Assembly: GCF_900101625.1 (NCBI RefSeq)
Contig: NZ_FMYZ01000006.1
Coordinates: 62,001 to 126,000, forward strand
DNA: 64,000 bases
Source of the DNA: Cupriavidus sp. YR651
GTDB lineage: Bacteria > Pseudomonadota > Gammaproteobacteria > Burkholderiales > Burkholderiaceae
Reading direction: 5' to 3'
The position numbers and the translations under genes are program-made. The notes beneath the pieces were generated by a model. It searched no databases. It had not been told where the DNA came from and worked only from the letters and a program-made list of their open reading frames with translations. Positions 55,668-64,000 of the stretch are shown here, in pieces (within the stretch, counting starts at the first letter, position 1; the number at the start of each line of letters is the position of its first letter).

Positions 55668-56237
55668 ATGATGTCCCGTCTCCAGCAAACCCTCATCGCC
55701 ATCGTCGCCGTGGTCGTTATTGGCATGTTGTGGTTTGTCGGCAATGACAAGGGTGACATCGTCCCCGTGGACACCGCCGCCGCACCGTCCGAGGCGGAAC
55801 AGCCGGCCAGCGTGCCACGCGGCATTCCCCGCAACGGCACGCTGGACCCGATCAGCATCGACCCGAACCGTTCCGCCGACCTGCTGCCCCAGTATCCCGC
55901 CGATGCGCTGCTGGACGACTATCGCGACAATGCCGGCGCGGCCGATGATCGCTATCGCGGCAAGTACTTCATCGTGGAAGGCGTAGCCAGCGGCATCCGG
56001 CGCGATGCGGCCAAGGTATTCCTGGAAATCCGCACGAACGATCCGGGCCAGGTGGTCCGGGCGGACCTGCTGCAACAGCAGATCTGCGGCCCGGCAGGCC
56101 GCACGTGCGAGGTGGAGGCCCGCGCCACGATGGTCCGGCGCGGACAGAAGGTGGCCGTGGAATGCACCGGCGCAGGCTTGGGCGAAGGCGGCACGCCGCT
56201 GCTGGCCGACTGCCTGCTGCGCGGCGGCGCAAACTGA
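55668..56237 (+). CDS. Membrane-anchored OB-fold (tRNA_anti-like) protein
   Basis: A 189-residue protein with an N-terminal signal anchor (TLIAIVAVVVIGMLWFVG), an acidic Pro/Ser linker, and a periplasmic OB-fold domain (about 80-189): YRGKYFIVEGVASGIRRDAA, FLEIRTNDPGQVVRADL and GQKVAVECTGAG. Two cysteines, ICGPAG and RTCEVE, may pair. Resembles the tRNA_anti-like putative lipoprotein family of unknown role. An in-frame ATG is repeated at the start (MM). Confidence 0.72.
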   Translation: MMSRLQQTLIAIVAVVVIGMLWFVGNDKGDIVPVDTAAAPSEAEQPASVPRGIPRNGTLDPISIDPNRSADLLPQYPADALLDDYRDNAGAADDRYRGKYFIVEGVASGIRRDAAKVFLEIRTNDPGQVVRADLLQQQICGPAGRTCEVEARATMVRRGQKVAVECTGAGLGEGGTPLLADCLLRGGAN

Positions 56238-56417
56238 ATGCGCGCCCCGGATACCACGCATTCGTCTCTTTTTATCTGACGGCCCGGTTTTTCCCCTCTG
56301 TTTCCCGCTTTGCCCGGCCATGCCTGCGCCTACAGTACGCAGGCATGCTGCCGGCAATGCGCCCCTCATCCGAGTCCGGGCGGCCGGCGCCCTCGCCGAC
56401 GCGATCCAGGACACATG

Positions 56418-57008
56418 ATGAAGAGAGCAACGATTGCCGCCGCGCTGGCCCTGCTGGCCACAGGCTGTTCCACCTACCAGGCGGTGACGCCGGTCGACCG
56501 CGCGGGCCAGCCCGATCCCATCGCCGGCTACCAGCCCGGTGCCTATGGCGGCCCGGCGCAGTTCCGCGTGGATGGCAACCAGATGATCGGCGCCGACGGC
56601 GCGCTGTTTTGCGTGATCACCAACCAGGTGAATGGCAACGCCTACCTGGAAGACTTCGCGGCATCGCTGCGCGCACGCAACTTCGAGGTAAAGATGTTGC
56701 CGCCGTACGCCTCCGTGGCGTCGTGCCCGATGACGGCGACCTACACCGCCCAGCGCCAGACCTTCCTGACGCCGTTCCTGGTGTCCGCCGACATCACGGT
56801 CTTCCGTAACGGCGAGCGCGTCGGCAAGGCCATCTACAACGCCAACCGCAGCGCGGGCGGCGTGAACCTGAGCCACCTGATCCAGCCCGGCATGAAGATC
56901 GAGGAACTGGTCGACCAGCTGTTCCCGGGCCTGAAGCCGCAACCCGCGCCGGAACAGGCGGCACCGGCTACGCCAGCGCCTGCATCGGCACAAACCCCCG
57001 CCGCCTGA
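56418..57008 (+). CDS. Putative lipoprotein (Sbal_3080-like)
   Basis: A 196-residue protein with a lipobox, LALLATGC (Cys16), after a short signal sequence starting MKRATIAAALA. AGGA lies six bases before ATG 56418; ATG 56415 is also possible. The domain (about 30-160) contains ALFCVITNQVNGNAYLEDFA, SVASCPMTATYTAQR and FRNGERVGKAIYNANRS. The C-terminus is Pro/Ala/Gln-rich. It looks like the small Sbal_3080-type lipoprotein family; function unknown. Confidence 0.75.
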   Translation: MKRATIAAALALLATGCSTYQAVTPVDRAGQPDPIAGYQPGAYGGPAQFRVDGNQMIGADGALFCVITNQVNGNAYLEDFAASLRARNFEVKMLPPYASVASCPMTATYTAQRQTFLTPFLVSADITVFRNGERVGKAIYNANRSAGGVNLSHLIQPGMKIEELVDQLFPGLKPQPAPEQAAPATPAPASAQTPAA

Positions 57009-57090
57009 ACGTCACCTTGAACGTCGCCTCGAGCGCCGGCCGCGCGCTTCGCACAGGCGGGCATCCGGCCCGCCTGCCCCCTGACAGCCG

Positions 57091-59094
57091 TCAGGCCAGC
57101 CTGAACACCTCGACCGCCTGGCTCAGCTCCTGCGCCTGATGGTGCAGGCTTTCGGCGGCGGCGGCGGCTTCCTCGACCAGTGCGGCATTCTGCTGCGTGG
57201 TCGTATCCATCTCCGCTACGGCACTGCTGACCTGCGCCAGCCCCTGGGACTGTTCGCGCGAGGCAACGCTGATATCGCTCATCAGCGCGGCAATGCCTTC
57301 CACGCGGCGCACCATGTCGTCGATCGCCGTACCCGCCTGCTGCACGGCCTCGTTGCCGGACTTCAGGTCCGTCACCGTTCGCTCGATCAACTGCTTGATC
57401 TCGCCGGCCGCGTTGGCGCTGCGTTGCGCCAGGCTGCGTACCTCGCCCGCCACCACCGCGAAGCCACGGCCGTGCTCGCCCGCGCGGGCGGCTTCCACGG
57501 CGGCGTTCAGCGCCAGGATGTTGGTCTGGAAGGCGATGCCGTCGATCATGCCGATAATGTCCACCACCTGCTGTGCGTTGCGATGGATATCGGCCATGGT
57601 ATCCACCACACGTCCCACGGTGCTGCCGCCGGCGCGTGCCGCGTCGGCCGCGCTGGCCACCGCCGAGTTGGCGTCCTGGGCGTTGTCGGCGTTCTGCTTC
57701 ACGGTGGCGGCCAGTTGCTCGATGCTCGCCACGGTGCGCTCCAGGCTGCCGGCCTGCGACGCGGTGCGCGCCGACAGGTCCGCATTGCCGCTGGCGATCT
57801 GGCTCGTGCTGCCAGCAATGGCGCCCACGCTGCCGCGCACCTTGTCGACGATGTCGGACAGGCCCTGGCCCACGCCGTCAATCGCCCGCATCAGTGCGCC
57901 GATCTCGTCGTTGCGCGCGTTGTCCAGCCGGGCCGTCAGATCGCCCGACGCCAGGCGCGATGCCGCACCCGCCGCATGGGCCAGCGGCTGGCTGACCATC
58001 CGGCGCAGCAGCCACCAGAACGCGGCGGATACCGCCAGCGCCACCAGCAGCCCGGCGGCCAGGAATCGATTGCGGCTCGCCACCAGTTCGTCGCGAAGCG
58101 ATGCCATGGGCACCGTGCCGGCAATCAGCCATTGCCAGTCGGGGTAGGTCACGAAGGCGGTCATCCGTTCGATGGCGGGTCCGTTGCCGAGCGCCACGGC
58201 GCCGACCAGCACCCCATCCCTGGCCGCAATCATGTCGCGTACCCAGGTCTTGCCGTCCGCATCCCTGGCGTCGATCTGCACGGATCCTTCGCTGCCGGTG
58301 CGGTCGACCAGCACCTTGCCCTGGTCCGCACCCGCCTTGGCGTCGATCACCAGGAAATGGCCGTCGCCATTGATGGTCTTGCGGCGGATGCGGTTCTTCA
58401 GCATCGCCAGCTCGGATTCGACGTTCACGCCAACATACAGCGCGCCGACGATCTTGCCGGCGGCATCGCGCACGGGTTCGTATTTGCTCATGTAGGGCTT
58501 GCCGAACAGCCAGGCCAGCGAGCGATACGACTTGCCGGAAGAGACCGCCGCATACGCCGGGCTGGCCCGGTCCAGCAGCGTCCCCACGGCGCGCTCGCCG
58601 TTCTGCTTCTTGAGGGAGGTGGTCACGCGGATGTAGTCATCACCGGTGCGTGCAAACACCGTGGCGACCACGCCACCGGTCGTGGCAAAGAAGCGATCCG
58701 GCACCTCGAAGCTGTTGTTGAGCACCGCGTCGCCGCTGCGGAAGGCCGGTGTGGCCTTGCCCGCCACCTCCACGGTCTGGGAGGCATCCACCGCGTATGG
58801 GCCGGGCAACACGGCCGCAAAGCTCAGCATGAAGCGATCCGCTTCCTGCAACATGGTGTCGTCGAGCTGGCCGACGAGTTCGCGCAGGGTCTGGCTTTCG
58901 GCGGTGATGGCGTCACGCGCCTGCGCCTCGAGCTGGCGCATGCTGCTGAACGACAGCGCCAGCGCATAGGCGCCGAACGCGACGATCTGGACGGCGAGCA
59001 CGACCAGCGCGATGCGCGTGCCGATGCTCCAGCCGCCAGCAATCGCGCGCGCTCGACCGGCCGGCGAGGGTCGGGATAGAGAGTAAGAAGACAA
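57091..59094 (-). CDS. Methyl-accepting chemotaxis protein with Cache_3-Cache_2 sensor
   Basis: Chemoreceptor of about 667 residues. One membrane helix near residues 25-50, a periplasmic Cache_3-Cache_2 domain (VPDRFFATTGGVVATVFART; KPYMSKYEPVRDAAGKIVGA), a second helix (FLAAGLLVALAVSAAFWWLL), a HAMP domain, and the signalling hairpin IAFQTNILALNAAVEAARAG. No CheR-docking pentapeptide is at the C-terminus. I prefer the TTG start at 59094, which has CGGAG six bases upstream; GTG 59166 would extend it. The ligand is probably a small carboxylate. Confidence 0.9.
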   Translation of the reverse strand: MSSYSLSRPSPAGRARAIAGGWSIGTRIALVVLAVQIVAFGAYALALSFSSMRQLEAQARDAITAESQTLRELVGQLDDTMLQEADRFMLSFAAVLPGPYAVDASQTVEVAGKATPAFRSGDAVLNNSFEVPDRFFATTGGVVATVFARTGDDYIRVTTSLKKQNGERAVGTLLDRASPAYAAVSSGKSYRSLAWLFGKPYMSKYEPVRDAAGKIVGALYVGVNVESELAMLKNRIRRKTINGDGHFLVIDAKAGADQGKVLVDRTGSEGSVQIDARDADGKTWVRDMIAARDGVLVGAVALGNGPAIERMTAFVTYPDWQWLIAGTVPMASLRDELVASRNRFLAAGLLVALAVSAAFWWLLRRMVSQPLAHAAGAASRLASGDLTARLDNARNDEIGALMRAIDGVGQGLSDIVDKVRGSVGAIAGSTSQIASGNADLSARTASQAGSLERTVASIEQLAATVKQNADNAQDANSAVASAADAARAGGSTVGRVVDTMADIHRNAQQVVDIIGMIDGIAFQTNILALNAAVEAARAGEHGRGFAVVAGEVRSLAQRSANAAGEIKQLIERTVTDLKSGNEAVQQAGTAIDDMVRRVEGIAALMSDISVASREQSQGLAQVSSAVAEMDTTTQQNAALVEEAAAAAESLHHQAQELSQAVEVFRLA

Positions 59095-59371
59095 GGGGCG
59101 CTCCGTGGCATTTCCATGCACCTCATGGACGCATGGGCAACGCCCGCTCTTTCGGCAGGTCGTCACATCGCAGATAACGGATTCGCCTTGGCCCGGCTTG
59201 AATTTCAGGGAGCGCTTAATCTAGCCGCGGATAACGCTTCCCGCGTTTTGTCGGTCTTGCATCACATTGCGACGATTCGATCGACAGCCAAAGGGCGGCG
59301 CACCAGGGGTCCTTCTTGAGGGAGCAACTTGCCGGCGCGCGCCACGGAAAAACAATCGGCTGACTGGCGGC

Positions 59372-60346
59372 TCAGCTATCCAGCCGCCCCAGGCGAACCA
59401 CGGTGACGCCGGGGCGTAGCTGCCGCAGGGACGGCATCACGAGCACGCAGTTCGGGTACGGGGTCGTCACGGGCTGGCCGTCGCGCCAGCCAATCACGGT
59501 GCCGGCCTCGGCAAACGTCTCCAGCCCGGTGTAGGCACCGGCAAAGCGGAAGTCCATGCTGGCAGCCACCACGGGCTCGGTCACCCGCACCACGCGCTGG
59601 GCGGCCGGCAGCGGACGCAGCCAGCCGGCGGGCAGATCCGCTGCCTCCACGATGCCCGCGTTAAGCAGGAAGCGGGCAGTGCAGTCGCGCGCCACATCCA
59701 CGGCGCCCGCCTCCCAGTGCTGGCCGCATTCCACGAGCAGCGCATTGCGCGGGCTGGCCGGATCGCCAAAGTCCGCGTAGTCGCGCATGCGACGGCCCTC
59801 GGGGTGCCCCTCGTCGACGATGATGTCCGCCGGCGCGCCGAGCGCCTTCGACAGCGCGATGCCCTTGTCGAGCGGACCCGACACGATCAGCGGCCGGCTC
59901 TTCTCGTGCATCGAGTGCAGGTCCAGCAGCAGGTCCACGGTGTCGATGACAGGACGCATCGCGCGTGCACGGCGCAGTTCGGACGAATCCTGCGTGGTGT
60001 CGTCCAGCACGGCGGCGGTCCAGACGCGGTTGAAATCCTGGTCGACGAAGCGCGATGCGTCGGGCCGGGCCGCGTCAAAGCGTGCGTAGGCATCGACGTT
60101 CGCGAACGCCAGCGTCAGCCGGCCGAGGCGCGGACGCAGGCCGTGCTCCAGCAGGCCGGACACGGCAATGGCACCGCAGACCTCGTTGCCGTGTGTCAGC
60201 GCGTTGATCATCACATGCGGGCCCGGCAGGCCGCTGTCGAACGTGTGCACGTAGGCGATGCCGGTGTTGCCCTCGGCATGGGGCCGGATGTCGGGAAACC
60301 CGACCTCGACCGGATAAGCGTCAAAGAAAGGAGGCGACTGCGTCAT
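59372..60346 (-). CDS. Succinylglutamate desuccinylase/aspartoacylase-family deacylase
   Basis: M14-like zinc deacylase of 324 residues. Zinc ligands: VMINALTHGNEVCGA (His and Glu) and LLLDLHSMHEKSRP (His). RFVDQDFNRVW and GLETFAEAGTVIGWRDGQPV are typical. It should remove an acyl group from an amino acid, releasing a carboxylate. It lies 29 bases after a Bug-type binding protein gene and downstream of a LysR gene on the same strand, forming a small uptake-and-deacylation unit. Confidence 0.86.
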   Translation of the reverse strand: MTQSPPFFDAYPVEVGFPDIRPHAEGNTGIAYVHTFDSGLPGPHVMINALTHGNEVCGAIAVSGLLEHGLRPRLGRLTLAFANVDAYARFDAARPDASRFVDQDFNRVWTAAVLDDTTQDSSELRRARAMRPVIDTVDLLLDLHSMHEKSRPLIVSGPLDKGIALSKALGAPADIIVDEGHPEGRRMRDYADFGDPASPRNALLVECGQHWEAGAVDVARDCTARFLLNAGIVEAADLPAGWLRPLPAAQRVVRVTEPVVAASMDFRFAGAYTGLETFAEAGTVIGWRDGQPVTTPYPNCVLVMPSLRQLRPGVTVVRLGRLDS

Positions 60347-60375
60347 AGAAACGTCCTTGTATGGCTCGCTTATCT

Positions 60376-61347
60376 TTACTCGTGGATATCGGCGGCTTGC
60401 ACGATCGTGCGGTAGCGGCTCGTTTCGCGCTTGATGAAGCTGCCGAACTGGGCCGGGTTCGCGGGCGCCACTTCCACGCCGGCTTCCGCCAGCTTCTTGC
60501 GTACGTCCGGCAGGGCCAGCACGGTCTGCATTTCCGTATTGAGGCGGTCGATCACGGGGCGTGGCGTCGCGGCCGGTGCCATCAGGCCGAACCAGACCCC
60601 CATGTCCACACCCTTGAGCGCCGGGGTTTCCGCCAGGGCCGGCACGTTCGGCGCCACGCTGGCGCGCTTGGCCTCCGTCACGCCGTAGACCTTCACGCGG
60701 CCAGCCTGGATATGCGGCAGCGCGGAGGACAGCACCATGACAGCCAGGTCGATCTGGCCGCCGAGCAGGTCGGTGGCCATCGCCGAGGCGCCCTTGTACG
60801 GCACGTGCGTGATATTGACCTTGCCTTGCTGCTTGATCAGCTCGCCAGCCAGGTTCAGCGGCGTGCCCACGCCCGACGACGCGTACGACAGCTTGCCCGG
60901 CTGCGCCTTGGCCAGCGCGATCAGCTCGCCCGCGTCCTTGGCCGGCAGTTGCAGCTTGCCCACCAGCACCATCGGCTGCGTGCCGACAAAAGTGATCGGC
61001 GCGAGGTCGCGCTCGCCGTCATAGCGCACCGCCGAGTTGGTCAGCCGGGCGATGGAAACCTCGCTGCCCGAGCCCATCAGCAACGTATAGCCATCGGCTT
61101 CCGCCTTGACCACCTTCTGCGCGCCGATCGTGCCGCCGGCTCCGCCGAGGTTCTCGATCACCACGCTCTGCCCAAGCCGTTTGGCCAGTTCCGGCGCCAC
61201 GGTGCGCGCCACCAGATCCACGCTACCGCCGGCCGTGTAGCCCACTACCAGCGTGATCGGCTTGGTCGGATAGTTGCCGGCCGCGGTGGCAGCCAGTGCA
61301 CAACAGCTCAGGGTGGCGGCGACGGCCGCGCGCAGCAGGGTTTTCAT
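60376..61347 (-). CDS. Bug/TctC-family periplasmic solute-binding protein
   Basis: A second Bug protein, 323 residues from the ATG at 61347. The signal peptide ends ALAATAAG before NYPTKPITLVVGYTAGGSVD. Typical segments: VVIENLGGAGGTIGAQKVVK, ADGYTLLMGSGSE and VPALAETPALKGVD. No TctAB partner is present. It is arranged with the deacylase gene, whose substrate, perhaps an N-acyl amino acid, it may bind; that is inference. Confidence 0.92.
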   Translation of the reverse strand: MKTLLRAAVAATLSCCALAATAAGNYPTKPITLVVGYTAGGSVDLVARTVAPELAKRLGQSVVIENLGGAGGTIGAQKVVKAEADGYTLLMGSGSEVSIARLTNSAVRYDGERDLAPITFVGTQPMVLVGKLQLPAKDAGELIALAKAQPGKLSYASSGVGTPLNLAGELIKQQGKVNITHVPYKGASAMATDLLGGQIDLAVMVLSSALPHIQAGRVKVYGVTEAKRASVAPNVPALAETPALKGVDMGVWFGLMAPAATPRPVIDRLNTEMQTVLALPDVRKKLAEAGVEVAPANPAQFGSFIKRETSRYRTIVQAADIHE

Positions 61348-61544
61348 GATTTCTCTTCCGGCAGTGGTGTGGATGTTGTCCGGCGATGGTAGAGAGCGTG
61401 GGCCGCCGCGACATGCGGCTTTGGCAACGCGGGTTGCCGTTTCGGCAATGGTCCGCGATGGTGCATCGGCGCGCACAAAAACGGCCTCCGCCACGGCGTG
61501 CCGCGCCCGGACCGGCGCGAGGGCCCGGAGCGCGGAAAAAGGCG

Positions 61545-62489
61545 TCAGCCGCCGAGGCCGATAGCGGCGCGCCAGAACGCCTCGGCCAGTGGCCGCATCG
61601 TCGCGCGCGGGCGGTAGAGGCGGATTTCCAGCGCCAGGTCGGCGGGGTCGCCGCCCTGCACGTCGGCACGCACGAGGCGGCCTGCATGCAGGTCGTCGGC
61701 GATCATCCGCGCCGGTAGCCAGGCCAGTCCCATCTTCTGACGCACCATCTCATGCACCGATTCGGCGAAGTCGCTGATCGCGATGACATCGAGGCGGCTG
61801 GCAAGCTTGCGGCGCGCAATCTCCTGGTTGACCATCCGGCCCATCGTCAGCGTCTCGGCATAGGCGATCATCGGCACCGGTGCGGCACGCGTGCCAGCCT
61901 TGGGCCCTTGCAGGCGATGCGCGGGACCGCCGCGCGCATCGGCGGCAGCCACGCAGACCAGCCGCTCCACGCCCACCGGATGAAACATGTAGCGGGCATC
62001 GTCGAGCATCACCGGCAAGTCGTGCGGGCTGTAGCAGAGCAGGAAATCGGCGTCGCCCTCGGTGAACATCTCCATCGCATCGTGCGTGGCATGGGTCGTC
62101 AGCCGCGTACGAAAGCCGGCGCCGGCCGGGTCGTCACGCAGCGCCTCGCGCAGGCTGGCCAGCCATGCCGGCACCATCGATCGGGCGAGCGTCTTGCCCG
62201 TGGCAATGGTAAGCGTGCTGGCATCGGCGCGATGCGCCGCGCGTAGCGACAGGCGTGCTTCGTCGAGTGTGCGCAGCGCCGATTGGGCGGCTTCGAGAAA
62301 CTGCCGCCCCTCGGTGGTCAGGCGCACGGGGAAAACGCTGCGATCGATCAGCGGCGCGCCGGCCCAGACCTCAAGCGCCTGCATGCGGCGGCCAAATGCT
62401 GGCGGCGTGACGTTACGCAGCTCGGCAGCGCGCGCAAGGCTGCCGGCCTGGGCCAGGCAGACGAAATCTTCGAGCCAACGGGTGTGCAT
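61545..62489 (-). CDS. LysR-family regulator
   Basis: A 314-residue LysR regulator from the ATG at 62489 (MHTRWLEDFVCLAQAGSLARAAELRN), the normal LysR start; an ATG at 62531 is possible. The helix-turn-helix is SLARAAELRNVTPPAFGRRM. The effector domain begins near residue 90 (STLTIATGKTLARS). It lies upstream of, and in line with, the Bug-deacylase pair with a 197-base gap, so it probably controls that pair. Confidence 0.9.
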   Translation of the reverse strand: MHTRWLEDFVCLAQAGSLARAAELRNVTPPAFGRRMQALEVWAGAPLIDRSVFPVRLTTEGRQFLEAAQSALRTLDEARLSLRAAHRADASTLTIATGKTLARSMVPAWLASLREALRDDPAGAGFRTRLTTHATHDAMEMFTEGDADFLLCYSPHDLPVMLDDARYMFHPVGVERLVCVAAADARGGPAHRLQGPKAGTRAAPVPMIAYAETLTMGRMVNQEIARRKLASRLDVIAISDFAESVHEMVRQKMGLAWLPARMIADDLHAGRLVRADVQGGDPADLALEIRLYRPRATMRPLAEAFWRAAIGLGG

Positions 62490-62983
62490 GGGGACGGAGG
62501 GCGGTGAGGGGACATTGTACGTGGCTGTCATCGCCGACGACTGGCCAATCCGTCAGTGTTTGACGGCTCAGTTTTCCCACCCGTATCGGGGCGAACCCTC
62601 AGTTGTCAGTCCTTGCGTTGACGGCGCAAAATGTCCCCGCGCCGGACAGTCGCATCATGACGTGATACGACGCCAGCGTCCCGCGGAAGAGGCGGGAAGC
62701 GGAGAGGGCGGGAAAATGCGGTGCGGCACGGATGCCCGTCAGGCCTCGTGGGTCGGGGCATCCGAAGACCGCCGCGCGCGACAGGTTTCACGCGCATTCT
62801 GCAGGGCAATCGGGGCCCCGCAATTTAGAAGAACCCTTCGAATATTCACCTTGTGAAACGGCCGGGCGCGTAGATAGGCTTCGTACAGCTGTTTCAAGCA
62901 TCCGTATGCCGACAGAGCACGGAGCAAAACGGTCGTGGAATGTTCTGCAGGGATCCACAGCGATAACTTTGCGAGAGACACCC
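62490..62983. other. Divergent intergenic region between LysR and PsrA-like TetR genes
   Basis: I see no gene in these 494 bases. Possible half-sites: TTTCAC (62787-62792) and GTGAAAC (62852-62858), and a repeated TTCTGCAGGG near 62798 and 62943. AT-rich CGAATATTCACC (62839-62850) may be part of the TetR gene promoter. None of these is compelling alone. Confidence 0.35.
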
Positions 62984-63925
62984 ATGAAGACCGGCAAAAG
63001 CACGGCAGGAGATACCAAGGCGCGGATTCTGGATGCGACCGAGAAGCTGTTCATCGAAGTCGGCTACGAAGGGACATCCTTGCGGCAGGTAACGTCGCGC
63101 GCGATCGTCAATCTGGCCGCCGTCAACTACCATTTCCGCAGCAAGGAAATCATGATGCAGTCGGTGCTTGGCCGCCGGCTGGATCCCCTCAATGCGCGCC
63201 GACTGGCGTTGCTCGATGCGTGCGAAGCGCGTTGGCCTGGCAACGAGATCTGCTGCGAGCGCGTCATGGGGGCGCTCTTTGTGCCCGCGCTGCAGATGGC
63301 GCGACAACCCGAAATCGGCGGCCCCTCGTTTCTGCGCCTGCTCGGGCGCGTGTATTCGGACACCTCTCCATTCATTCAGTCCTACCTGATTGGGCACTAC
63401 GCGCCCGTGTTCGGCCGCTTCTTCGAAGCATTCTCCCGCGCGCTGCCGGAAGTGCCTCGCCAGGAACTGGGCTGGCGTCTGCATTTCGCGCTCAAGGCCC
63501 TTGCAGGCGTGCTGGCTGGCGATGAACTCGGCAACCTCATGCCGACGTTCACGCAAGGCAGGCATATGAGCGATGCGCACCTGCTGGCGCATCTGACGTC
63601 GATGGTGGTGGCGGCCCTCAAGGCCCCCGCGCCCGAGATCCGGCAGCTCGACGCGCTGCAGGATGTGGTCGAAATCGGCGAGGCCCAGCAGGCCGACGAT
63701 CAGGCCCATATTGCCGCGCTGGCCGACACCGTGCGGAACGAAGCGCACCAGGCCGCGATAGCGACTGCCGCCGTCGTGGGTCGTGCCCGCCGCGGTGCGC
63801 GTACCGTCCGCAACGAGGGCGCAACGCGATCGGCCACTGCCAGCCTGACCGTGCGTCGCGAGCACTGCCCGACCTTCCCCAGCAATCCGCTCGACGACTG
63901 GATGCGCACCCGCTCCAGGACATAG
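62984..63925 (+). CDS. TetR/AcrR-family regulator, PsrA-like, with long C-terminal tail
   Basis: A 313-residue regulator. The DNA-binding domain reads TKARILDATEKLFIEVGYEG then TSLRQVTSRAIVNLAAVNYHF, the pattern of Pseudomonas PsrA-type fatty-acid-responsive regulators. The ligand domain runs to about residue 215. The last 100 residues are an Ala/Arg/Thr-rich extension (IATAAVVGRARRGARTVRNE) absent from typical 200-240-residue members. The ATG at 62984 has GAGAGA upstream. Control of fatty-acid metabolism is inference from similarity. Confidence 0.82.
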   Translation: MKTGKSTAGDTKARILDATEKLFIEVGYEGTSLRQVTSRAIVNLAAVNYHFRSKEIMMQSVLGRRLDPLNARRLALLDACEARWPGNEICCERVMGALFVPALQMARQPEIGGPSFLRLLGRVYSDTSPFIQSYLIGHYAPVFGRFFEAFSRALPEVPRQELGWRLHFALKALAGVLAGDELGNLMPTFTQGRHMSDAHLLAHLTSMVVAALKAPAPEIRQLDALQDVVEIGEAQQADDQAHIAALADTVRNEAHQAAIATAAVVGRARRGARTVRNEGATRSATASLTVRREHCPTFPSNPLDDWMRTRSRT

Positions 63926-64000
63926 CCACGCGCGGCGGTCTCCATGCGAGCCACCGCACGGCCGATAACCGAAGCCATCAACGCAAAAAGGGCGAAGCCG

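Noticed and set aside
63700-64000. Open minus-strand frame entering from the right edge
   Set aside because: It begins hydrophobic (ALFALMASVIGRAVARM) but then runs into Arg/Ala-rich antisense of the TetR gene and has no visible domain. It cannot be judged without sequence beyond the edge.

Overview
The window looks like the origin-proximal part of the main chromosome of a GC-rich betaproteobacterium of the Burkholderiaceae, most likely Cupriavidus or close to Ralstonia. This is inferred from the order rpmH-rnpA-yidD-yidC-...-mnmE running away from a divergent dnaA-dnaN-gyrB block, from a 'Gram-negative porin' (Porin_4 type) next to minCDE, and from Bug/TctC-type orphan solute-binding proteins. 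I see no rRNA, tRNA, insertion sequence, prophage or CRISPR array.

Layout. 1-1042: start of a kdp potassium-ATPase operon (minus; kdpA runs off the left edge). 1.2-5.9 kb: corA, minCDE, a major porin. 5.9-8.5 kb: a small two-component island with a degenerate histidine kinase, its response regulator and a divergent pseudo-receiver paralogue. 8.6-13.9 kb: a Bug protein, a CPG2-type carboxypeptidase, a fosmidomycin-resistance-type exporter and an AraC regulator. 13.9-22.7 kb: a cyclic-ureide (hydantoin/pyrimidine-like) catabolic locus around an FCD-GntR regulator, with M20 amidohydrolase, FAH-family hydrolase, MFS importer, class-C serine hydrolase, arylmalonate-decarboxylase-like enzyme, hydantoinase and a cysteine-less hydantoin-racemase homologue. 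22.8-30.1 kb: GST, a di-iron ODP protein behind an FNR-like box, glutathione peroxidase, DHA2 exporter, CBS protein, dbpA and a DUF72 protein with a histone-H1-like tail. 30.2-34.6 kb: a urate-degradation locus (uraD, LysR, MFS, and two HIU hydrolases, one with a Tat signal). 34.7-37.4 kb: an orphan SMC/JetC-like protein with all ATPase motifs lost. 37.5-39.2 kb: MazG-like, ICMT-like and a small helical protein. 39.6-49.1 kb: gyrB, dnaN, dnaA, oriC, rpmH, rnpA, yidD, yidC. 49.2-63.9 kb: trans-aconitate methyltransferase, VOC, thioesterase, CHAD, mnmE, an HExxH protein, panE-like reductase, regulators, envelope proteins, a chemoreceptor, a deacylase plus Bug protein with LysR, and a PsrA-like TetR regulator.

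The housekeeping core is ordinary. The parts most worth a second look are the orphan JetC-like pseudo-ATPase (34737-37415), the ureide operon whose two racemase-superfamily enzymes have one and zero catalytic cysteines (19787-22691), and the degenerate two-component island (5946-8455). Family assignments rest on reading motifs by eye; no database search was possible.
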